5,858 nucleotides of DNA from an uncultured Acinetobacter sp. (GCA_900766635.1 CAAFWA010000228.1:1-5858), one strand, 5' to 3'; positions 1 to 5,506 are shown, counted from the first letter of the stretch. A program made the numbers and translations. The notes: a model not told the origin generated them from the letters alone.

Positions 1-374
1 ACAAATTCAGGGCCAGTTTGAATGACTTTTTTAACAGTACAACGATCAATTGAACGTAAAATCCCTTGACGATCTTTTTCTGAAATATCGGCAGGCAATT
101 CCACCTGAATTTTAAAAATTTGTTTATAACGGTTTTCAGGATCAACAATGTTGTTTTGTGATAAACGAATGTTGTCGGTTGGAATGTCACGGGCTGCACA
201 ATAGACTTTGACAAAATAAGCAGCACATAGCGCTGATGACGCTAAAAAATAATCAAATGGTCCCGGTGCAGAACCATCACCTTTATAGCGAATAGGCTGA
301 TCGGCAATGACACTAAAGTCATCAAATTTAGCTTCTTGTCGAAGGTTATCGAGATAATTAACCTTAATTTCCAT
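1..374 (-). CDS. OsmC-domain protein, N-terminal part (probable OsmC-YcaO fusion), cut by window edge
   Basis: Reading the minus strand from an ATG at 374-372 gives 124 complete codons with no stop before the window edge, so the 3' part is missing. The product starts MEIKVNYLDNLRQEAKFDDF. It has the OsmC/Ohr layout: a stretch GPFDYFLASSALCAAYF (about residues 38-54) with Cys50 at the usual first redox cysteine position, and DRCTVKK with Cys112 at the usual second position. OsmC/Ohr proteins use this cysteine pair to reduce peroxides in the cytoplasm. From recalled family knowledge, Acinetobacter and several other gammaproteobacteria carry an OsmC domain joined to a C-terminal YcaO domain with this type of N-terminus; YcaO proteins activate peptide backbone amides and E. 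coli YcaO is linked to RimO-dependent modification of ribosomal protein S12. The YcaO half is not visible here. The start is supported by AGGTG eight bases upstream. A stand-alone OsmC protein remains possible. Confidence 0.85.
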   Translation of the reverse strand, partial: MEIKVNYLDNLRQEAKFDDFSVIADQPIRYKGDGSAPGPFDYFLASSALCAAYFVKVYCAARDIPTDNIRLSQNNIVDPENRYKQIFKIQVELPADISEKDRQGILRSIDRCTVKKVIQTGPEF

Positions 375-394
375 GCGTGCACCTAAATGTCCTA

Positions 395-406
395 CATGCC
401 CGCATG
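395..406. repeat. Short inverted repeat CATGC-cc-GCATG before the OsmC-domain gene
   Basis: Two exact 5-bp arms, CATGC (395-399) and GCATG (402-406), are separated by two bases. The repeat lies about 20-32 bases upstream of the ATG at 374, just ahead of the AGGTG ribosome binding site. It could be an operator half-site pair or a small leader hairpin; no regulator can be named from sequence. Confidence 0.25.
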
Positions 407-471
407 GACATATAAGAGTACAAATAAAAGATAAGCCGAATTAATGAGAGAAATTGACTTAAAAAGAAGAC

Positions 472-494
472 GCTAAGTAGACCAAGCCCTTAGC
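472..494 (-). promoter_or_regulatory. Inverted repeat in the leader of the OsmC-domain gene
   Basis: GCTAAG (472-477) and CTTAGC (489-494) are exact reverse complements separated by 11 bases. In the predicted minus-strand transcript they would form a 6-bp hairpin within the first 30 or so nucleotides, followed by a pyrimidine-rich tract (GTCTTCTTTTT). This looks like a weak terminator-like element, but the stem is short and could be chance. Confidence 0.25.
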
Positions 495-506
495 AAGATG
501 GTGACT

Positions 507-535
507 ATTATAAAGGCATTTGAAGCAATTGATAA
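507..535 (-). promoter_or_regulatory. Sigma70-type promoter of the OsmC-domain gene
   Basis: On the minus strand the -35 box is TTATCA (535-530, 4 of 6 consensus), followed by a 17-base spacer and a perfect -10 box TATAAT (512-507). Transcription should start near 500, giving a leader of about 125 bases before the ATG at 374. The promoter lies just downstream of the tRNA terminator, as expected for a separate transcription unit. Confidence 0.55.
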
Positions 536-601
536 TGTTTAATGCTGATCCGCTCTGCTTAGGCTTTAAAACCCATCATACACACTAAACATTGAGCGCA
601 T

Positions 602-637
602 AAAAAAAACCCTTTCATAAAGTAAAAGGGTTTTTTT
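602..637 (-). terminator. Intrinsic terminator of the tRNA gene
   Basis: Arms 603-615 and 625-637 are exact reverse complements (seven A, CCC, TTT against AAA, GGG, seven T) around a nine-base loop. On the minus strand the GGG/CCC stem is followed by a run of eight T (609-602), so it ends transcription of the tRNA just seven bases past its CCA. The symmetry makes it potentially bidirectional. Confidence 0.85.
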
Positions 638-644
638 AAGAATT

Positions 645-721
<77 letters not shown>

Positions 722-730
722 AAATATACT

Positions 731-753
731 CAACGGTTTAATCAAAACCGTTG
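731..753 (-). repeat. Perfect 9-bp hairpin in the tRNA 5' leader
   Basis: CAACGGTTT (731-739) and AAACCGTTG (745-753) are exact reverse complements around a five-base loop. The repeat ends ten bases before the mature tRNA 5' end and lies inside the predicted precursor leader, where it would form a stable hairpin next to the RNase P cleavage site. It has no long T run in either direction, so it is not a convincing terminator. Confidence 0.6.
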
Positions 754-765
754 TTTGCGGCAAGA

Positions 766-794
766 ATACTAACCAACAAAATGATAAAAAACAA
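766..794 (-). promoter_or_regulatory. Possible promoter of the tRNA gene
   Basis: On the minus strand TTGTTT (794-789) is 17 bases from TAGTAT (771-766). Both boxes are only moderate matches to the sigma70 consensus. The start would be near 759, giving a precursor leader of roughly 38 bases that contains the hairpin at 731-753. No better pair was seen between 722 and 840. Confidence 0.35.
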
Positions 795-969
795 GTGTTT
801 TTGATATGATTGCTGTGTATTCAATCAACCGATCAACTTAAATCAGTCAACTTTTAAAACAGGTTGTAAGCTAATTGTTTCGTGAAAAAAGATTCTCTTT
901 TTAATAAAATTATATAAAAAAACGATGAATCTATTTTTGAAGCTTTGGCAACACTTATCAACTGATGAT

Positions 970-1134
970 TTAAGCAGTGCGTTTCACAGAAATACGATTT
1001 TTTGGCATAGGGTAGATCATTTTACCGTGGAGACGTTTTTCTTTACGAGATTCAAGATAAAATTCAAGTATTGACCAACCAATTACAAGCATAAAAACCA
1101 TAAATGCTACAGATAACATTGACCAAATTGTCAT
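970..1134 (-). CDS. Small single-pass membrane protein, 54 residues, function unknown
   Basis: An ATG at 1134-1132 opens a frame of 54 codons ending in TAA (972-970). A good ribosome binding site GGAG (1146-1143) sits eight bases upstream. The product begins MTIWSMLSVAFMVFMLVIGW: residues about 3-24 are a continuous hydrophobic segment with almost no charge, enough for one membrane helix. The remaining 30 residues are strongly basic (nine Lys/Arg against three Glu), with the segment ESRKEKRLHGKMIYPMPKNR. By the positive-inside rule the tail should face the cytoplasm and the short N-terminus the periplasm. There is no cleavage-type signal motif. I do not recognise the family. It stands alone between the tRNA region and yebC, with gene-free DNA on both sides and no clear terminator. 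The combination of ribosome binding site, membrane helix and basic tail makes a real gene likely despite its size. Confidence 0.72.
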   Translation of the reverse strand: MTIWSMLSVAFMVFMLVIGWSILEFYLESRKEKRLHGKMIYPMPKNRISVKRTA

Positions 1135-1222
1135 TGAGCTTACTCCATCATCAAGCTAGACCGTGGGAATATCGCTTATTTCCACACAATCATCTAAGAC
1201 AAAAGTCTAATAGGTCTTTGAG

Positions 1223-1242
1223 AGCCTGAAAAGGCTATTTTT
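1223..1242 (+). terminator. Possible small hairpin with T-rich tail (plus strand)
   Basis: AGCCT (1223-1227) and AGGCT (1232-1236) enclose a GAAA tetraloop of the stable GNRA class, followed by ATTTTTAT. Read on the plus strand this resembles a weak intrinsic terminator. No plus-strand gene is visible upstream that would need it; an unannotated short RNA is one possibility. The stem is only five pairs. Confidence 0.3.
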
Positions 1243-1248
1243 ATGCTT

Positions 1249-1271
1249 TTTAATACTTAATTAGTATTAAA
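1249..1271. repeat. Perfect AT-rich inverted repeat, 9-bp arms
   Basis: TTTAATACT (1249-1257) and AGTATTAAA (1263-1271) are exact reverse complements with a five-base centre TAATT. It lies about 115-137 bases upstream of the 54-codon gene. The dyad would suit a dimeric repressor site, but very AT-rich DNA also yields such repeats by chance more easily. Confidence 0.5.
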
Positions 1272-1285
1272 TAATATATTAAATA

Positions 1286-1307
1286 TCTTAATTATTGCTA
1301 ATTAAGA
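1286..1307. repeat. Perfect AT-rich inverted repeat, 9-bp arms
   Basis: TCTTAATTA (1286-1294) and TAATTAAGA (1299-1307) are exact reverse complements with a four-base centre TTGC. It is the second of two perfect dyads, with centres about 37 bases apart. The palindrome AATATATT (1273-1280) lies between them. A weak minus-strand promoter-like pair (TAGCAA, 16 bases, TATATT) overlaps this element. Confidence 0.5.
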
Positions 1308-1625
1308 CGAAAAAACGCTAAGTTTATGTTTGTCTTTCTATGAAATTTGCTTTTTGCTAGGTATTTTGATGATGCTCTGCTCGCTTTAAGTTAGAACAAG
1401 CTCTTTGATTTATATTTTAAATTAATCATGTAGTATTTTTTATGCTATGAGTCGGTGTTATCCCATTCATTAATCTTATGCCTTAAAGCTGACTCTCTTA
1501 TCTTTTCTTAATAAAAGAGAAATAAATTCTTAACAAAGATGAATAGATTTTCTTTACTTTTATTTATCACACATCATCTCATAAATCAGCAAAAACAATC
1601 CTAAAAGCTCTTTATCATAAAAAAA

Positions 1626-1666
1626 GCCTTATGATAGAATTCATGTCGATTTGATCGGCATAAGGC
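1626..1666 (+). promoter_or_regulatory. yebC promoter -10 with flanking inverted repeat
   Basis: A -10-like box TATGAT (1630-1635) lies 55 bases before the yebC ATG; no good -35 box is seen, only weak T-rich sequence near 1607-1613. The -10 overlaps GCCTTATG (1626-1633), whose exact reverse complement CATAAGGC is at 1659-1666, 33 bases away, just before the ribosome binding site. The two 8-bp arms lie about three helical turns apart, which could suit a dimeric regulator or a looped structure. A smaller dyad CGAT-ttg-ATCG lies between the arms. Confidence 0.4.
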
Positions 1667-1690
1667 CAATCTACAAGGAGCATATTTCGC

Positions 1691-2440
1691 ATGGCGGGTC
1701 ATTCCAAGTGGGCCAATATTAAGCATCGTAAAGCAAAACAAGATGCTAGTCGTGGTAAGTTGTTTACCAAATACATTCGTGAATTAACCACTGCCGCTAA
1801 ACTCGGTGGTGCAGATACCTCAAGCAACCCACGTTTACGTGCTGTAGTTGAAAAAGCGTTATCTGTTAACATGACACGCGATGTCATTAACCGTGCGATC
1901 CAACGTGGTGCTGGCGGTGAAGATAATGATGATTTAAAAGAAGTGACTTACGAAGGTTATGGTGTTGGCGGTGTGGCTGTGATTGTTGAGACAATGACAG
2001 ATAACCTCAACCGTACTGTACCAGACGTACGTCACTGCTTTAGCAAAACCGATGGTAACTTAGGCACCAACGGTTCAGTGTCATTCTTATTCACCAAACG
2101 CGGCGAAATCACTTTCGAAGATGTCTCTTTAGAAGATAAAATCATGGAAGTGGCGCTAGAAGCGGGTGCCGAAGACATTGAAGTGTCTGAAGACGAAATT
2201 CTTGTGATTACTACACCTGAGAGCTTTGGTGATGTGCAAGATGCTCTATCTGCAGCAGGTTTAAAATCTGACAATGCAGAGGTAGTCATGAGTCCATCGA
2301 CTAAAGCTGAAATCACCGATATTGAACAAGCGAAAAAAATCATGAAAATGATTGATATGCTTGAAGATTTAGATGATGTACAAAACGTTTATACCAACGT
2401 TGAATTCTCAGATGACGTCTTAGCACAATTGGATGCTTAA
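1691..2440 (+). CDS. yebC: YebC/PmpR (TACO1) family protein
   Basis: The product of 249 residues starts [20 protein letters not shown], the signature N-terminus of the YebC family, and matches the family's usual length. The family motif TDNLNRT (103-109) and GNLGTNGSV (122-130) mark the central domain; the acidic C-terminal part contains [15 protein letters not shown], also typical. YebC is a cytoplasmic protein. It was first described as a DNA-binding regulator (PmpR in Pseudomonas), while its mitochondrial relative TACO1 and more recent bacterial work point to a role at the ribosome, relieving stalling at proline-rich stretches. The ATG at 1691 is supported by AAGGAG (1675-1680) ten bases upstream. 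In many bacteria yebC sits next to ruvC; here it stands alone, with a terminator 16 bases after its stop. Where E. coli has Cys-Gly-Gly before NLG this protein has Thr-Asp-Gly. Confidence 0.97.
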   Translation: MAGHSKWANIKHRKAKQDASRGKLFTKYIRELTTAAKLGGADTSSNPRLRAVVEKALSVNMTRDVINRAIQRGAGGEDNDDLKEVTYEGYGVGGVAVIVETMTDNLNRTVPDVRHCFSKTDGNLGTNGSVSFLFTKRGEITFEDVSLEDKIMEVALEAGAEDIEVSEDEILVITTPESFGDVQDALSAAGLKSDNAEVVMSPSTKAEITDIEQAKKIMKMIDMLEDLDDVQNVYTNVEFSDDVLAQLDA

Positions 2441-2456
2441 AATCGTAATCTGGTTC

Positions 2457-2483
2457 AAAACGCGCCTTTGGGCGCGTTTTTTT
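2457..2483 (+). terminator. Intrinsic terminator of yebC, probably bidirectional
   Basis: AAAACGCGCC (2457-2466) pairs exactly with GGCGCGTTTT (2471-2480) around a four-base loop, and seven T follow from 2477. It starts 16 bases after the yebC stop. The AAAA on the left arm gives a T run on the minus strand, so it may also end transcription of the convergent Lrp-type gene, whose stop is at 2487. Confidence 0.93.
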
Positions 2484-2486
2484 ATT

Positions 2487-2957
2487 TTAAGCTTTACTCA
2501 GTAAACCATGACAATTCAATACATCATATTCTTTAATCACAAAGCTCGAATGTAATGCCACCACATGCTCAATTTTACCAATGCGCTGTAATAACACTTC
2601 ACTGTAACTTTGCATGTCTTTTGCCACCACTTCAACAATAAAATCTGCTGATTGCCCTGTCACTAAAAAGGCATGAATCACTTCTGGAATATCTTCAAGC
2701 GCTTCTAAAAATTTGGCAAACGTGTCTGTATCATGTTTACTTAACGACACTTGTAACAACACATGCAAACTAAAACCCAATTTTTCATAATTAAGATCAC
2801 GCTTAAGTTGAGTCATTATTTGGTGATCGATCAACTGTTTAATACGGCGATGTACGGAACTGACCGATAAATTGACACGTTCTGAAAGTTCATTCAGATT
2901 TAAATCTTGATGGGTCAAAATTTCGAGGATTTGTTTATCAAAACGATCGAGTTGCAT
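2487..2957 (-). CDS. Lrp/AsnC-family transcriptional regulator
   Basis: The 156-residue product has the family's usual size and two-domain plan. It begins MQLDRFDKQILEILTHQDLN, the typical LDxxDxxIL start. A winged helix-turn-helix follows at about residues 20-45, with LNELSERVNLSVSSVHRRIK carrying the recognition helix. After a linker, about residues 65-142 form the RAM (ligand-sensing, oligomerising) domain; the TGQSADFIVEV segment (100-110) matches the conserved Gly/Asp turn. Such proteins bind DNA as dimers to octamers and respond to amino acids or related small molecules. The effector and targets cannot be read from sequence. The ATG at 2957 has AGGA eight bases upstream. The gene is convergent with yebC and lies on the same strand as the GST-like gene, 418 bases downstream of it. 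Lrp-type genes are often autoregulated, and the promoter here is rich in palindromes. Confidence 0.93.
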   Translation of the reverse strand: MQLDRFDKQILEILTHQDLNLNELSERVNLSVSSVHRRIKQLIDHQIMTQLKRDLNYEKLGFSLHVLLQVSLSKHDTDTFAKFLEALEDIPEVIHAFLVTGQSADFIVEVVAKDMQSYSEVLLQRIGKIEHVVALHSSFVIKEYDVLNCHGLLSKA

Positions 2958-2979
2958 CCGCTCATCCTGTTTATGGTGT

Positions 2980-3001
2980 GATGGTAGCCGATGATGCCAT
3001 C
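2980..3001. repeat. Imperfect inverted repeat in the leader of the Lrp-type gene
   Basis: GATGGTA (2980-2986) and TGCCATC (2995-3001) match as reverse complements at six of seven positions, with eight bases between. The element lies 23-44 bases upstream of the regulator's ATG. It may be an operator or simply leader structure. Confidence 0.25.
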
Positions 3002-3052
3002 TAAAAAATTTGAGGGTGTATGAAGCAAATAGTGTTACATTTTACCTTCACC

Positions 3053-3082
3053 ACTATAGTTTGATTCGCTATAGCTTGTCGA
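3053..3082 (-). promoter_or_regulatory. Promoter of the Lrp-type gene, overlapped by two palindromes
   Basis: On the minus strand TCGACA (3082-3077, 5 of 6) is 18 bases from TATAGT (3058-3053, 5 of 6), giving a start near 3045 and a leader of about 88 bases. Two perfect 8-bp palindromes sharing the core CTATAG overlap it: ACTATAGT (3053-3060) covers the -10, and GCTATAGC (3068-3075) lies in the spacer next to the -35. Their centres are 15 bases apart. A further dyad GATTGA/TCAATC (3081-3099) touches the -35 from upstream. This arrangement suits repression, perhaps autoregulation by the Lrp-type protein. Confidence 0.5.
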
Positions 3083-3375
3083 TTGATAGATTCTCAATCA
3101 GGTTAAGGGTTGAATCGAGACCTTGTGAGTTAAGATAGCTTCGCTTGATTGTTCGCTCAGCCTATCCCTCTTTTCAAACTTCATACCACCCTTGTGTTAT
3201 AGATTAACTGCATCTAGTTTAAATTATTTTCCTAACTTTGAAAAAATAAAAGTTTTTTTGAAATTTTTTCTCTTATTTTCTAAAAATTACGCAAAAAATT
3301 TCTTTGAATAAAATTATTCATTAAAAATTCACTGCATATCTGTGCATGTTTTTAATATTTATTTCGATACAACAT

Positions 3376-4140
3376 TTAAATACCCCGCCAATCTACTCGG
3401 GCACGGCGTTCTGTGGCATAAATACGTGCAATATATTGCCCCAAAGGTAACTGTTGTAACTGCTCACGATAAGTTAAAAATTCTGTGGAAAAAGCGTCTA
3501 ATTGTTCGGTTTCCCACGGCGTATCAGGCAGGGTTAAAATTGGGGCCAACATGCTACAGACCGCAATATCTGCCAATCCCAAACGCTGACCGACTAAGTA
3601 TCCGCCTTGATTGGCAATTAAAATATCATTGAGCTTTGGAATCATCACATCTAATGCCGCTTTAGATTGCGCGACTTTATCACTATTGAGTTGATAACCT
3701 TTGGATACCAATTTTTTAATCAGGGGTTTGGTGTATTTATCGAATTGACGTAAATAGCCTTTTTCACCAATTAAAATATCCACCGATTCATCACTGCCTT
3801 GCAGTGCATGTGTGAGCACCCAACGGCGTACATGACGCCCCATTTCATTGGCAAGTGTGTCAATCTCTAGCGCCTGCTGCTGTAATTCACGATTCGCACT
3901 TAACAAACGATGTTCAGGATAATGTTCATCCAAATACAGGGCAATTGGGGTACTACCTGCAATCCACTGTTCCCGATCTTTTAAAATGGGTAATTTATTT
4001 TGACCTGTCTTTAATTGAGTAAAAGCACGATGTACACCAGGGGCTAAATTCTGTGCCACATAGTCCAGTTCTTTATGATCAAGCAGCCACCGTGCTTTTT
4101 CACAAAAATGTGATAAAGGAAACTGGTAAAGTGTACGCAT
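3376..4140 (-). CDS. Glutathione S-transferase-like protein
   Basis: The 254-residue product has the two-domain GST plan. The N-terminal thioredoxin-like fold (about 1-78) begins MRTLYQFPLSHFCEKARWLL. S10-H-F-C13 occupies the place of the glutaredoxin CxxC, so Ser10 or Cys13 would be the catalytic residue. KLPIL (49-53) supplies the cis-proline Pro51, and AGSTPIALYL (61-70) is the glutathione gamma-glutamyl binding region. The all-helical C-terminal domain (about 90-240) has the GST_C motif GLADIAVCSML (188-198) with Asp191. No signal peptide or membrane segment is present, so it should be cytoplasmic. The substrate is unknown; roles in detoxification or thiol repair are typical. The ATG at 4140 has GGAG five bases upstream. 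It is divergent from ychF and shares a 208-base intergenic region with it. The protein is somewhat longer than classic bacterial GSTs of about 200-220 residues. Confidence 0.88.
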   Translation of the reverse strand: MRTLYQFPLSHFCEKARWLLDHKELDYVAQNLAPGVHRAFTQLKTGQNKLPILKDREQWIAGSTPIALYLDEHYPEHRLLSANRELQQQALEIDTLANEMGRHVRRWVLTHALQGSDESVDILIGEKGYLRQFDKYTKPLIKKLVSKGYQLNSDKVAQSKAALDVMIPKLNDILIANQGGYLVGQRLGLADIAVCSMLAPILTLPDTPWETEQLDAFSTEFLTYREQLQQLPLGQYIARIYATERRARVDWRGI

Positions 4141-4225
4141 ACAAACTCCGTTGTGTGTTGCTTTAGATGATCAGGGCATCGCAATTCATTACTTTAAGCG
4201 ATAACAAAAGCCAAAGACAATGTGA

Positions 4226-4256
4226 TTTATAACCAATTGTTGGCTTAAACTGTAAA
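4226..4256 (-). promoter_or_regulatory. Possible promoter of the GST-like gene
   Basis: On the minus strand TTTACA (4256-4251, 5 of 6) is followed after 19 bases by TATAAA (4231-4226, 5 of 6). The spacer is longer than the usual 16-18 bases, which lowers confidence. The start would be near 4219, about 80 bases before the ATG. Confidence 0.3.
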
Positions 4257-4281
4257 AACTAAGACCCTCGCCTCCATGTTC

Positions 4282-4310
4282 ATGACTTTAGCTTGGCTTT
4301 GTTGTAAAAT
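4282..4310 (+). promoter_or_regulatory. Sigma70-type promoter of ychF
   Basis: ATGACT (4282-4287, 4 of 6) and TAAAAT (4305-4310, 5 of 6) are separated by exactly 17 bases. Transcription should begin near 4317, giving a leader of about 32 bases before the ATG at 4349. It would leave the GTG at 4337 only about 20 bases from the start of the message. Confidence 0.55.
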
Positions 4311-4348
4311 CAGCAGCAATTTTTAAATAACACTTTGTGAGTAATTTC

Positions 4349-5440
4349 ATGGGTTTTAATTGTGGTATTGTTGGCTTACCCAACGTTGGTAAATCTACCC
4401 TGTTCAATGCATTAACTAAAGCTGCAATTGCTGCGGAAAACTTCCCATTTTGTACAATTGAACCGAACACAGGGATTGTACCTGTACCTGACCCACGCCT
4501 TGATAAATTAGCGGCGATTGTTAATCCACAACGTGTTTTACCAACCACAATGGAATTTGTGGATATTGCAGGTTTAGTGGCAGGTGCATCAAAAGGTGAG
4601 GGTTTAGGTAACCAATTCTTAGCCAATATCCGTGAAACTGATGCGATTGCGCATGTGGTACGTTGTTTTGAAGATGAAAATGTGATTCACGTCAATGGTA
4701 AAATTGACCCACTTGATGATATTGCAACGATTAATACCGAACTTGCTTTAGCAGATTTAGAAACCGTGACCAAAGCGGTAACGCGTTTAGCAAAATCAGC
4801 AAAAGGCGGTGATAAAGAAGCGCTTGCGACTAAAGCCGTTTTAGAAAAAATCTTACCCTTATTAGATGAAGGTAAACCTGCTCGTGCCGCAGATTTAGAT
4901 GACGAAGAGCGCAAATTAGTCCGTGGTTTTGGTTTATTGACCTTAAAACCAACCATGTACATCGCCAACGTAGCAGAAGATGGTTTTGAAAATAATCCAC
5001 ATCTTGAGGCAGTTAAAGCTTTGGCTGCTTCTGAAAATGCGATTGTTGTACCGCTTTGTAACCAAATTGAAGCTGAGATTTCATTACTTGAAGATGAAGA
5101 CCGTGCTGAATTCTTAGAAGCATTAGGTATGGAAGAACCAGGTCTTAACGTGGTAATTCGTGCAGGCTATGCACTCCTTGGTTTACAAACTTACTTTACC
5201 GCAGGTGTACAAGAAGTACGTGCTTGGACGGTTAAAGTCGGTGCAACTGCCCCACAAGCAGCTGGTGTGATTCATACTGACTTTGAAAAAGGCTTTATTC
5301 GTGCTGAATGTATTGCCTATGAAGATTTTGTACAATACAACGGTGAAGCCGGTGCCAAAGAAGCTGGTAAATGGCGTTTAGAGGGTAAAACTTACATCGT
5401 ACAAGACGGTGACGTTTTACACTTCCGCTTCAACGTATAA
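4349..5440 (+). CDS. ychF: Redox-regulated ATPase YchF (OLA1/Obg-like family)
   Basis: From the ATG at 4349 the product has 363 residues, the same as E. coli YchF, and begins [20 protein letters not shown] with the P-loop GLPNVGKST (9-17). DIAG (72-75) is the G3 region. NVAE (207-210) replaces the NKxD of true GTPases; this NxxE form gives the family its preference for ATP. A helical insert (about 130-190) and a C-terminal TGS domain (about 278-361, [20 protein letters not shown] at its start) complete the family plan. YchF binds ribosomes and affects translation and stress responses. Cys35, in [10 protein letters not shown], is at the position reported for thioredoxin-linked control in E. 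coli. A GTG at 4337 would add four residues but has no ribosome binding site; GAG at 4339-4341 is only a weak one for the ATG. In many relatives ychF follows pth; no pth is seen here. Confidence 0.97.
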   Translation: MGFNCGIVGLPNVGKSTLFNALTKAAIAAENFPFCTIEPNTGIVPVPDPRLDKLAAIVNPQRVLPTTMEFVDIAGLVAGASKGEGLGNQFLANIRETDAIAHVVRCFEDENVIHVNGKIDPLDDIATINTELALADLETVTKAVTRLAKSAKGGDKEALATKAVLEKILPLLDEGKPARAADLDDEERKLVRGFGLLTLKPTMYIANVAEDGFENNPHLEAVKALAASENAIVVPLCNQIEAEISLLEDEDRAEFLEALGMEEPGLNVVIRAGYALLGLQTYFTAGVQEVRAWTVKVGATAPQAAGVIHTDFEKGFIRAECIAYEDFVQYNGEAGAKEAGKWRLEGKTYIVQDGDVLHFRFNV

Positions 5441-5452
5441 TAACAAAAATAC

Positions 5453-5478
5453 AAAAGCCCCATAGTGGGGCTTTTTTT
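5453..5478 (+). terminator. Intrinsic terminator of ychF, probably bidirectional
   Basis: AAAAGCCCCA (5453-5462) pairs exactly with TGGGGCTTTT (5466-5475) around a three-base loop, and seven T run from 5472. It begins 12 bases after the ychF stop. The A run on the left arm gives TTTT on the minus strand, so it may also serve the convergent gene ending at 5507. Confidence 0.93.
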
Positions 5479-5506
5479 ATGCCTTATGTTCAAAATAAGT
5501 GCGTGC

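Larger units (their letters stand above)
1135..1690. other. Gene-free AT-rich intergenic region with inverted repeats
   Basis: No frame of convincing length or with a ribosome binding site was found on either strand between the 54-codon gene and yebC. The stretch is very AT-rich, especially 1241-1310. It holds a small GAAA-loop hairpin (1223-1236), two perfect 9-bp inverted repeats (1249-1271 and 1286-1307) and the yebC promoter region (1626-1690). The middle part, about 1310-1600, shows nothing I can interpret. Some of this DNA must hold the promoter of the small gene, but no strong -35/-10 pair stands out. Confidence 0.6.
2958..3375. other. Gene-free region upstream of the Lrp-type gene
   Basis: No convincing coding region lies between the Lrp-type gene and the stop of the GST-like gene. 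The part next to the regulator (2958-3100) holds its promoter and several inverted repeats. The part at 3200-3375 is very AT-rich with long A and T runs. It contains the dyad TGAATAA-aa-TTATTCA (3305-3320), which could be a weak end signal for the GST-like gene, but no GC-rich terminator is present. The rest is uninterpreted. Confidence 0.55.

Noticed and set aside
821..852. Cluster of TCAAC/TCAATC motifs suggesting a short tandem repeat
   Set aside because: The copies are only 5-6 bases, irregularly spaced and within AT-rich DNA; chance is sufficient.
1383..1489. GCTTTAAG and CTTAAAGC, an 8-bp inverted pair about 100 bases apart
   Set aside because: Spacing is too large for a simple hairpin or operator, no other structure supports it, and such a pair is expected by chance in AT-rich sequence.
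1699..1887. Open minus-strand frame of 62 codons inside yebC
   Set aside because: It is fully antisense to the certain yebC gene, has no matching family features and is explained as a shadow of yebC codon use.
2032..2343. Open minus-strand frame of 103 codons inside yebC
   Set aside because: Antisense to yebC; the Ser/Thr-rich low-complexity product is typical of shadow frames.
3020..3064. Plus-strand frame of 14 codons with GAGGG before its ATG
   Set aside because: The ribosome binding site is only three bases from the ATG, no plus-strand gene follows that it could lead, and length gives no statistical support.
3098..3184. Minus-strand frame of 28 codons upstream of the Lrp-type gene, with AGGGTGG near its ATG
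   Set aside because: It is very short, polar and without a recognisable feature, and it ends just upstream of the predicted Lrp-type promoter. Conservation would be needed to revive it.
3342..3632. Open plus-strand frame of 96 codons overlapping the GST-like gene
   Set aside because: Most of it is antisense to the well-supported GST-like gene, and no ribosome binding site precedes its start.
4337..4348. GTG at 4337 as start of ychF
   Set aside because: It adds four residues not found in YchF proteins and has no ribosome binding site; the ATG at 4349 gives the exact family length of 363.
4288..4626. Open minus-strand frame of 112 codons over the start of ychF
   Set aside because: Antisense to the conserved P-loop region and promoter of ychF; no independent evidence for coding.
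4687..4968. Open minus-strand frame of 93 codons inside ychF
   Set aside because: Antisense shadow of ychF with a Lys/Ser-rich product and no recognisable domain.
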